Of a stretch of 64,000 nt of DNA, positions 55,831 to 64,000 are shown piece by piece. The stretch's first letter is position 1. Each line of letters starts with the position of its first letter. The stretch covers positions 12,653,735 through 12,717,734 of the forward strand of contig JAMXIF010001195.1 in assembly GCA_028583685.1 (NCBI GenBank), in the 5' to 3' direction. This DNA comes from Petaurus breviceps papuanus. Taxonomy: Eukaryota; Chordata; Mammalia; Diprotodontia; Petauridae. The notes under the pieces were generated by a model. That model saw only the letters and a list, made by a program, of their open reading frames with translations. It searched no databases and was not told the DNA's origin. Made by a program: the position numbers and the translations under genes.

Positions 55831-57079
55831 TGTCTCAGGACTTCTCTATCAAACATATGCCCAGAGAAAAGTCCATGCCTTCTCCTTTTTGATAATTACC
55901 TTATTATATCCTTTTGATAAAGAGAACAAAATTATGCCTTCAGCAAATTGAAGGAACTTATACTCTGAGTTCTACAAAAGCATGTCTATTAGTCTTTTCA
56001 ATCTATGTACACGCAAAGCTCCCCAGAACTTCCCCGTGCCAAAAGCTCTGTGGGAATCCCTTCCCTTGTTCTTTGGTCACGTGCTGGGTAACAAATAACC
56101 TACCGGAGAATGCCACACTGTCCAGGAAATAAATGAAACTGCAAGGCACTTATTTCTTTCGCCTTTAATGGAACATACCTGTTGTGTTTTTTAAGCCTGA
56201 AAATTGGAAAGATCTTAGTCTAATGCTGGCTTTTTGCATATGGCATTTCATTAAAAACCACAGCATGACAGCACTCTCATGACAGTTTTAATAAAGAAGA
56301 CAGAAGCTGACCACAAAATAGCCTAAAGCTTCATGGATACTTGCTAGGTCTCCCCTCCCCCTCCACCTCCTCCCCTCCCCAGGAAACATGCAGATATAGG
56401 AGACCAGAATTTTGATGTAAAATATGCAAACATTATTTTGGAAAATGCACCCTATAAACCAAGGTTATCTCAGTTATTACTATGGTGTCCTAGACTCAAA
56501 ACTCTTTTGTATTTTGCAGATATTGGGCCAAATGGAAACTAGGGAGAAGCTTCAGGCCCTAGTTGTCAGTTCTTATTCTGATTAATGTTGAGAAATGTAA
56601 AAATAAGTAGAAAGGGAATATTTTATATACAAAGAAAAACATCAGTTTGTCAGTAAATCATCTGTTCTGGATTATTTGTGATAATCAGTCTAGAACAATA
56701 GGGAACAGGGAATAAAATGAACCCATTTTAAATTTTTTCCCTTCATATTTCACTTTCTACCATTTGGATGAGCCCAAACAATCTAAAGTTCTTATCTTTT
56801 TGTTTGTTTGTTTTGGATATTGTGTAATTTTTTGGTCTTTCCTCATCTGTAATGTAGGGATAGAGAAAAACATGGAGTGATGGGCAGATGTCTGAGTTTG
56901 GAGTAAGGAAAATCTAAATTTAAGACTTGTTTTTGACCCATCCTAACTTTGTGACCATGTCAGGTTGCTTGATCTCTCAATTACTCAGGCAGCTCTCAAA
57001 GACAATATAACACAGAGACAAATATGTTATTCTGCATCTGGAATTCCATATACTGAGAAGATTATAGGTCTGAACTTTA
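55831..57079. other. Intron, no recognised feature
   Basis: Unassigned, with a C-rich CCTCC tract at about 56348-56382. A 72-codon plus frame (55914-56132) has no recognisable domain. Confidence 0.5.
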
Positions 57080-57365
57080 AAAAAGAAAAAAAAAAGTCCA
57101 GTTGATAGATGAAGTAAGCAGAACCAGGAAAACAGTATATACAGTGACTGTAACAGAGAAGTTGGAAAAAGCATCAGTAAAACAATTGAAACTGAATTTT
57201 ACAAAATTGTAATGACCCAAGGTGGGCCCAGAGAAGGCATAAGGGAAAATATTTCATTCCACTTCTTTGCAGATGTAGGGGACTATAAATGTGGAACGTT
57301 GTGGATAGTGTCAGACTTTTTCAATGTGTTGGTTGGTTGGCTAAACATTTCTTCCCCTTTCTAAC
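57080..57365 (+). mobile_element. Old L1 3' end
   Basis: It has 'gaagtaagcagaaccaggaa', 'aacagtatatacagtgactg', 'ttgcagatgtaggggactat' and 'caatgtgttggttggttggc', the marsupial L1 3' UTR just after ORF2. Confidence 0.7.
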
Positions 57366-58930
57366 ACTTCTTATAAAGTATGGATCTCAGGGAGGAATAC
57401 AAGAGAAATCAGGATGATACGCAAGAGTGAGCTGAAGCCAGCTTGTAATTGACTCCTGAGAGCTGGTTGTTAAATTTTCAGTGTGAGCGTCTATATCTTG
57501 GAAGTCAGCAAAGGCTACAAATCAGCGCTTGATTGATTGTTTTATTGATTGCCTAGACTTAAGAAGGTGTTGGGGAAAATGCTAATAATGCAGATGGAAC
57601 TTAAAAGTGTGTATTTTGTATTTTTGGTGAGCCCATTTTGCAACATTTATCCCTGGTTATATGAAAACAAAATTTATGGATAAAATCTTTCAAAATAGGG
57701 AAAATATTTGCACTATATAACTCAGAGCTTTGAGAATCAATAGATTTTTAACCCTTAAAGTTTCTTATAAATGTCAGTTATTATTATTAAGCAGGTAGAT
57801 GTGTTAACAATACTGTAGTTATGAACCATAAACAATATGTAGCTTTTATTTTCTAGTTATATATTGCATGTTATTTTTTAACTTCTATAAACCATAACTA
57901 TTACTCATTTTGCTCATCTAAGTTAGTGTTGAAGGGTATAACCATATTCCTTGTTACTTATAATGATTGAGTCTTCTTTCAATGTCTTGGGCCCCTCTTC
58001 TACTTAAATTGTTCAACAACTTTGTCACTGAAAAAATTTTAAGATCAGTTGGAAGAAATATTTATCTCCATTTTTAGATATATTGAAATAGGATAAAAAA
58101 TTATTTTTTGAACAGCCTTTTAAAATCCCTTGTTAAAGATTAATTTATTTAAATTTATAATAAATTTTATATAATATATTTATATGATATATAAATATGT
58201 AATATAATATATAATTTATATATAATAAATTAAATTTAAATATACTTTAAAAAATTACTTTGAGATGGGGTGTAATTACTTCTAAGAGCTCTTAGGTGTA
58301 CCATTCAATAGAGCTGTAATCTTCTGGTGGAAAAATAAACAAGTAAATGATATCTTTCCAAAGTGTACTCTGTTTTGTATTTGTGTTTTCAATGTCCCCT
58401 TTTGGCATTGATATTGCTGTTGCTACAAGTGACATAGGATCATGGGAGGCTTAGAATAAATGCTCTCTAAGAGCTGGTGATACTCATTTGAATTTTTCTG
58501 TAGTACATTATTAGTAGTAGTGGTAGATACATGACAGATGTATCATCAATACAGTATTTATGAAGATTATAGTTTTCCTTTTCTAGAAATTTTTAGGACC
58601 TTCTACAGGCTCCAACCATTACTTATGGTCAACAAATATGTATCTCTATTGTGGCTTTTAGGAATATAGGTTTTCCTTGAACCCATTGTTTAATGTTGCT
58701 CTTTGATTATGGGTGCAAATAACCCTAGCTTGTATGATAGTGGATTATCTTCCAGCAGTGAAATTGCTACCATTTCTTGAATGTAAGGGTGTTTTAAAAT
58801 GTTGAATGGAGCAAGATTGTGGCTGTATTTCTTCTTAATTGTATCTATATCTATTTATATCCTTAAGCACGAATTCATTTGTTCAAATAAAAAACTTTTT
58901 TTTTCCCTGAAAAGAATGATTATGGGAAGG
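57366..58930. other. Intron with a strongly AT-rich tract
   Basis: The segment 58135-58255 is almost only A and T with TATAAT and TTTAAA units. The rest is unassigned and no gene was seen. Confidence 0.5.
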
Positions 58931-58934
58931 AAGG

Positions 58935-59135
58935 AAAAAGTCACTCATATAGCACCACTGGGTACCAGCCGTTATGCTAAGCACTTTACAGATATTTTCT
59001 TATTTAAGCCCTATGACCCTGGGAGATAGGTACTGTTAGAGTTTCACAGCTATTAAGTTTCTGAGACTGGATTTGAACTCAGGTCTTTCTGACTCCAGGC
59101 CTTGTGCTCTACCTCCTGAGCAACTGTCTGTCTCA
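58935..59135 (-). repeat. Marsupial CORE-SINE
   Basis: It has 'cactcatatagcaccactgg', 'ttatgctaagcactttacag', 'gatttgaactcaggtctttc' and 'tgactccaggccttgtgctc'. Confidence 0.7.
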
Positions 59136-59934
59136 TCAGAGTGAATACTTACTTGAAGAGTAATTATGAAACGCGGCTATCAAAAATGTGTTTTAATCTA
59201 TTTTGCTTCCATTGTGGTTTTTTTTAGGTGAATCAATCTGATCACCAGTAGAATGATACATTTTAAAATTTATTTCTCTCTCTCCATTTATAAACTCAAA
59301 TATAAAGTTATATGCAGGTTTTAAACAGTGGGACCCTTTCTTGTATGTTGTGATTGCCTATACTTTTAGATCATTATCAATATATACCTCTGTGTGTGTG
59401 TGTATACACACACATATGTATATATATATATATGTATATAAACTAATTTAATACATGTATTACTGAAAGGTCTCATAAAGGTTTGTAAACCCATTTGATA
59501 TAGTTCATGTTGTCTCTTGGACATCTTTCCTGACTTTCTGTTAATAACATCGCATAGACTTCAACCTTTACCCAATGTGAAGCGATATAGATGAGTGAAG
59601 TCATTTTGGGAACCAGAAAGAGGACATCGCTTGTGAAGGGCGTTAAATTAAGAAGCCTAAAGTAATGCAGGGCATATAGGATCTGCAGCGTGATGAAAAG
59701 AGACGTATTTGTGTTTGGACAGTACACCGTGCAATTAAACTTGTTTAAATAACCAATAAAACTCTAACTTTGACTTCATTCAAACTAAATTGAAAACCAA
59801 GCCACTTCTTAAAGATAGCATGAAATCAAGAGATGATCAGTATTATACCACAGGTACGTTCTGGTAGTTGTCCATTGATAGATGTCATTAGAAAAAAAGG
59901 AAGGAGTTAAATATCCTATGAGCCTATTCCTCTA
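59136..59934. other. Intron with TG-CA-TA self-complementary repeat
   Basis: At 59390-59440 a (TG)n run passes through TATA into (CA)n and then (TA)n, so it can pair with itself. The rest is unassigned. Confidence 0.6.
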
Positions 59935-60070
59935 AGTTTCCTTGAATTTAAGTGTCTTATTAGACTATCCTTGAGGAAAAGGGACTATTTTTGCCTTTCT
60001 TTGAGTCCTTAATGATTAGGACAATGCCTGACATATAGTAGGTCGTAATAAATATTTACAGACCTGACAT
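59935..60070 (+). mobile_element. L2 LINE tail
   Basis: It has 'attagactatccttgaggaa', 'aggacaatgcctgacatata' and 'gtaggtcgtaataaatattt'. Confidence 0.75.
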
Positions 60071-60454
60071 TGCTGATTTTGGAAAAAATATTACCTTGGT
60101 TAAAAAACAAAAACAACAGTCTGGCAATTGAACTCACTGGTGACAAATAGCATTTAAAGTCACATTTTTAGACAACATAGAGAAAAATGATGTTTATACA
60201 TCTATGGATATGTTTGTATATTAAATATATATTTGTATATAGAGACATATATGTGTATATATGTATATATATATATACATGTGTGTGTAAAGCCTCATAC
60301 TTAAAACCATTACTGAGAATAAACCAGTTATCGTTGTGACCTGATGTGTGGTCTATAGCAATAGTGCCTTGTTGATTTTGTAGACAATAAATAATTCTCC
60401 ATTATAAGTCATCTTGAACAACAGATGCTTTCTCCAGTCTCAGTATCTAATATG
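60071..60454. other. Intron with TA/TATG simple repeat (60200-60295)
   Basis: The simple repeat consists of TATA, TATG and GTGT units. The remainder is unassigned. Confidence 0.6.
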
Positions 60455-60640
60455 TTCAGGAGTGAGGCATTATACAATGAAGAGGTTATTGGACTAAGAG
60501 TCAGAAGCCCAGCCTTATTTCTTAGTTATGTGATAATGGGCAAGTCTGCTAATTTCTCTGAACCTCTGTTTCTTTGTTTAAAAACATGGGGGAATACAGA
60601 TTTCCCTGCCTTTCTTACAAGGTTATTGTGAATATTAAAT
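60455..60640 (+). repeat. MIR SINE
   Basis: It has 'aggcattatacaatgaagag', 'gactaagagtcagaagccca', 'gtgataatgggcaagtctgc' and 'ggttattgtgaatattaaat'. Confidence 0.75.
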
Positions 60641-61194
60641 AAGGTAAGTTAGTTGCAATCTCTTTGAAAACTATAAAGAACAATTAGACCATAAAGGGGT
60701 AATATTTTTTTGTTCTGTGCCAAGACAGGAGAGATATGAATTAACCTGAGCTGTAGTTGAACTCCAGATTTTTTTCTTTCCATTATTACTTCAAAAAAAC
60801 ATGTATTCTTTAATTCCCCTAATTCTTCCATACCTTAACCTAACTTTCCTAACTATTTAATATAAGGAGGGAAAAATCACCAAAATGTGTCAAAAATGCA
60901 AAAATAAAACCCCAAATTAGAAAGAATCAAAGAACTTTTGCCTTATTAATTCGCTGTAGGGAGGTTAGGACATCAACTCTGTTTTCATCCCTGTATCGTA
61001 CAGAGTGGGAATTTTATTTGTAGCCTGTATTTCGTATAAAAATACCACCATAGCAAAAATAATTTGAATGCCCTATGGAGTTTGTTGCACTGGGATTATG
61101 AGTGTCTATATTCATATAGGCATGATGGTAAAAGTGCTGCTGTTTTTCTTTTCTCTGTTCACTTAACATTGTTCTCCCCTGCCCATGCTGCACA
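60641..61194. other. Intron, no recognised feature
   Basis: Nothing was recognised. Confidence 0.5.
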
Positions 61195-61290
61195 TCTCTG
61201 CCTCACACAAATCCAGTTCACACAGAAGTCAAGACATCACCCAAGATGTCATTGATCCTCTTCAAAAACAAAGGAGAAACATCAACACAG
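61195..61290 (-). repeat. Marsupial SINE of the 'gaagaggaccaatgacatca' family, fragment
   Basis: It has 'ctgcctcacacaaatccagt', 'agtcaagacatcacccaaga' and 'tgtcattgatcctcttcaaa', the antisense 5' half of the family also seen at 28125 and 42740. Confidence 0.65.
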
Positions 61291-61488
61291 CATAGTATTT
61301 TATTTTTTAATAAAAATTAAATTAGAAGCCAGAAAGAGACTGTTATTGTATTTTCATATACAGGTCTATATCACAGGTAAAGACCCAATATAGGCAATAG
61401 GGAATATTCAAATGCTGAAGTCAGGAAGAAAAAAAACAATGAATTCAAAGGTTAGAATACTTTTTACACTGCTGTGTCATTGAAGCTA

Positions 61489-61918
61489 CCGTGTTTCCCC
61501 GATAATAAGACCTATCCCGAAAATAAGCCCTTCCCTTACTGTGTAAGATTCCTCTAAAATAAGCCCTCCCCCAAAAATAAGCCCTATTGAGATTGCTACT
61601 GTAGTGAAGGTGATCCCCTGCGCTACACGCTACATTACGGTACCCTCTGTATGCACCGTGCCCCCCCACCCCCCCATGAAACGCACGCAGCGCTCCGAGC
61701 TGCATCCAGTCAGAGCTGCAGCAGTGAGCGCGTCATCCTGTTCTTCCCCAGTGATTTGCTTATTGAATAAAGGTACATTTTTTTTGTTCACATTTACCTG
61801 TTTATTAAAATTGCTGTCAATGTTCATTAAAATAAGCCCTCCCCTGAAAATAAGCCCTCTGGTGTTTTTCTGTCCAAAAATTTTAATAAGACAGTGTCTT
61901 ATTATCGGGGAAACACGG
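61489..61918. mobile_element. TA-flanked DNA transposon MITE (Tc1/mariner-like) with perfect terminal repeats
   Basis: The 430-bp element begins CCGTGTTTCCCCGATAATAA and ends with its exact inverse; the terminal repeats match over 23 bases without error. TA flanks both ends (61487-61488, 61919-61920), the target duplication of the Tc1/mariner superfamily. Subterminal copies of 'aaaataagccctcccc' occur several times near both ends, in one orientation relative to their end. The interior is GC-richer in the middle and holds no transposase. It is non-autonomous and, judging from its undamaged ends, younger than most DNA transposons in this window. I recall similar ends from other tetrapod genomes but cannot name the family. 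Confidence 0.8.
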
Positions 61919-62139
61919 TAGTAGTGACTCTGATGGGTAAATAATCACGTATTTGAATTTCTGAAATCTTACTCAGTGTTTGCTCATATTGACACGTCAT
62001 CAAATATAGAATCTGTCCTAAATGATTATCCTTTACAATAGAGCAATCAACAGAACCGAACCCTAATTCATGAATTTGCTGATTTTTCTCTGCAAAAACA
62101 AAAATATGTAGCTGCTCGTATACACACGAACAATAAAGG

Positions 62140-62865
62140 GTGTGTCCAGAAACTACCCACAAAGAAGGAAGTGCATTGGATCCAATAAGGTAGAGTGTAA
62201 ATAATAATGACAGGATAGGAAATAAGTGCTTTTGAGAGCTGCTGAGTCACATGACCAATACAATCGAGGACTGCCCATTTACTCTGACCCAACAATCTCT
62301 CAGACCTTCCTAAAAAAGTTTTGCACAAGAGATAATGCAGTCTCAGCTGCCTACAAGGTCCAAGATACCAAGAACCCTAACAAGGTAATAATAGGGCAAA
62401 CTGATAGCAGAATAGGCTGGCCTCAAACCCCGTATGTGTTCCCTCAGCTGCCCCCTTCCCAATCACTTATCACACCAGCCCAGGGCTGCACATGCCAACA
62501 CTCGGGTTTGCAACAGAACTCAATTCTAAGCCCTCAGTGCCATGGAAAACCAAAAGGCAGGAGCTTATCATAGCTGGGACATCAGCTGCACTCTGCGATT
62601 TAACAGAACTCAGCCAGAGAACTGAGAAACAGATGGAAGAACTCGGCCATATGTGTGTCTGTGAAGCCCTCACAGGAAAAGAAGACACACATCTAGATGG
62701 ACCATGTCTGTCCTCCCCAGAAGTCCCCTGGGACAGAGACAAAAGCTGGTGAAGTGCAGATTTCCCTGTGTGACTGAGAGGTTTTGAGGATTTTCCCCTG
62801 GGGAGGTGAGGGGATCTCCCATTCACTGCTGGCAAAAAAACAAAACAAAAAAAAAAACATCACTT
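62140..62865 (+). other. Unexplained block ending in an A-rich tail
   Basis: A less AT-rich block runs to a tail of A with occasional C (62834-62860). Two overlapping plus-strand frames, of 115 codons (62226-62573) and 86 codons (62492-62752), cover most of it in different registers. Neither has a domain I recognise. An A-rich 3' tail suggests a retroposed RNA (gene copy or unknown element), but I found no duplication at its ends. Confidence 0.35.
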
Positions 62866-64000
62866 TCTAACTGGGGAATAAAAAAGGCAGTGATTGATTT
62901 GAGGCTCAAATAGAGAAAATGAGCTAGAAAAATTCTGAATGTTTAAATGTTTTCCTTCCTCGTGACATTTGATAGAAAAAGAAGGCTCTTCTTATTTTCA
63001 GGATTGTCAAAATATGCAGTAGGAGTTCCTAAAAGCTAAATTTCTAAAATGGGGATACATGTTTTCACAAAGAGAACATTTGCCACAAGCCTTGTGTTCC
63101 TTTACAAGGGTGATTTAGTCTATCACCTAAAATATCCCATACCAGATATTAAAATAAAATCAGAGATGAAACAATTCTAAGAAAGTTTTTTGTTGTTTTT
63201 TTTGACACAGGACTCTTCCAAAAAGTCAAAAGTAATCGCAGAAATAAAAGTAGGAGTTTTTGGAGAAGGTAGTGATGCCCCAGCAGGAAATATTGGAAAG
63301 ATAGACACACACACACACACATGCATGCACACACACACACACATATATGTCTTCTTATTAAGTAAATGACGGGGTAGCATATCGAACACAAGAGCTCTTT
63401 AATTTGGGGGTGGTTGCAGAGAGACATTCTGCTATGGTTGGGCCTTAGCAAAGATAATCCACAGCGCAAAAAAGTGACTTCTACTTACCTCTCATCTTCT
63501 TACTCATGTGAGGACATAAGTGTCATCTTCCTTTCAACTATATTGTGGGAATCTTTCTAGCAATTCAACCTATGTTTTGGTGATAACCAAGTCAGAAGTC
63601 TTGGTAAAATTCTTTGATAATTTATTTAGTTCCAAAATAACAGCTTCTTTTATTCCTGGAAATGTGTTTATAAAGCAATTGACTTGAGTTTTACAAATAA
63701 GGACCCTTTTCCTTTCCCCCTCTCTATGACTCTCTCCCTACCCAGCTGTCTTTTACTCAAATGAGAAGCTATATAGAATGGCTAACAGCTTGTACATGAG
63801 GATAGATCAGAGAAATTGGAGCTGTTTTTCCCAAAGGTGGGAAAGGGTGGGTGGGTGGGTGGGGGCACCTTAGCTGGCTTTAAGAATTTGAAGAGCTCCC
63901 CTTCCAACAGGGGGCATTAGATATATTCTGTTAGTCCGCAAAAGACCTGTTTGTCTAGGCACAAAGAGTAGCAGTTGCAAAGAAGCAAATTTAGTCTTTA
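62866..64000. other. Intron with CA microsatellite and G-quadruplex motif
   Basis: (CA)n with CATGCATG lies at 63302-63350. GGGTGGGTGGGTGGGTGGGGG (without the last G pair, four T-separated G3 runs) lies at 63845-63865. Otherwise unassigned to the window end. Confidence 0.6.

Larger units (their letters stand above)
19609..64000 (+). other. DHRSX: DHRSX intron downstream of the recognised exon
   Basis: It starts at the GTATGATT donor after the exon. The next expected exon (SACYSPHAAYAQSKLALVLF-like, carrying the YxxxK motif) was not recognised in the remaining 44.4 kb. Repeats fill much of it. Absence of a small exon cannot be proven by eye. Confidence 0.7.

Noticed and set aside
61445-61705. 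Minus-strand frame with repeated AYFRGRAYF units
   Set aside because: The repeats come from the subterminal 'ataagccc' motifs of the MITE.
63149-63469. 106-codon minus-strand frame with CVCVC core
   Set aside because: It is a translation of the CA repeat with flanking unique sequence and no domain.
1-64000. CRISPR arrays, operons, bacterial-type regulatory sites
   Set aside because: The window is vertebrate intronic DNA. Regularly spaced direct repeats with unique spacers were not seen.
1-64000. tRNA, rRNA or snRNA genes
   Set aside because: tRNA-like box motifs occur only inside SINE heads. No free-standing RNA gene was recognised.

Overview
The window is nuclear DNA from a marsupial, most likely an Australian one. 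It contains the short tRNA-derived SINE that I know from Australian marsupials (WSINE1-like), marsupial MAR1/CORE-SINEs, marsupial L1 and half-L1 elements, RTE elements, old L2/L3/MIR repeats and long microsatellites. These family names come from memory of consensus sequences; no database was searched.

Only one host coding exon is recognisable: a 208-base internal exon of DHRSX (plus strand, 19401-19608), a short-chain dehydrogenase/reductase. Everything else reads as its introns, at least 19.4 kb upstream and 44.4 kb downstream. In human this gene also has very long introns and lies in PAR1; in marsupials the PAR1 genes are thought to be autosomal, so the window is probably autosomal.

Layout: 1-4.5 kb, minus-strand L1 remnants; 4.5-6.7 kb, L2 and unique intron; 6.7-8.0 kb, a young, compact endogenous retrovirus remnant with two near-identical LTRs; 8-17.9 kb, intron with L1/HAL1 tails, MIRs, a striking inverted repeat and a CA microsatellite with a gap; 17.9-18.5 kb, a solo LTR related to the first element; 19.4 kb, the DHRSX exon; 20-24.3 kb, L1 pieces and a half-L1 with a nearly open ORF1; 24.3-36.5 kb, old repeats, a GA microsatellite with a 400-N gap and a dimeric SINE inside an L3/CR1 element; 36.5-47.5 kb, a dense LINE block (RTE minus, nested L1s, RTE plus); 47.5-61 kb, old repeats, a hAT MITE, an ancient L1 and a candidate solo LTR; 61.5-61.9 kb, a TA-flanked MITE with perfect terminal repeats; 62-64 kb, an unexplained A-tailed stretch and a G-quadruplex motif.

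The most interesting observation is that the two related LTRs (5' LTR at 7539-8020, solo LTR at 17880-18470) share a small hydrophobic open frame. Its core, WFWD-x-VFW-x-LN, is kept while the DNA differs by synonymous third-position changes, which suggests past selection on an LTR-encoded membrane peptide. In the first element the frame stays open through the primer-binding site into a gag-like leader.
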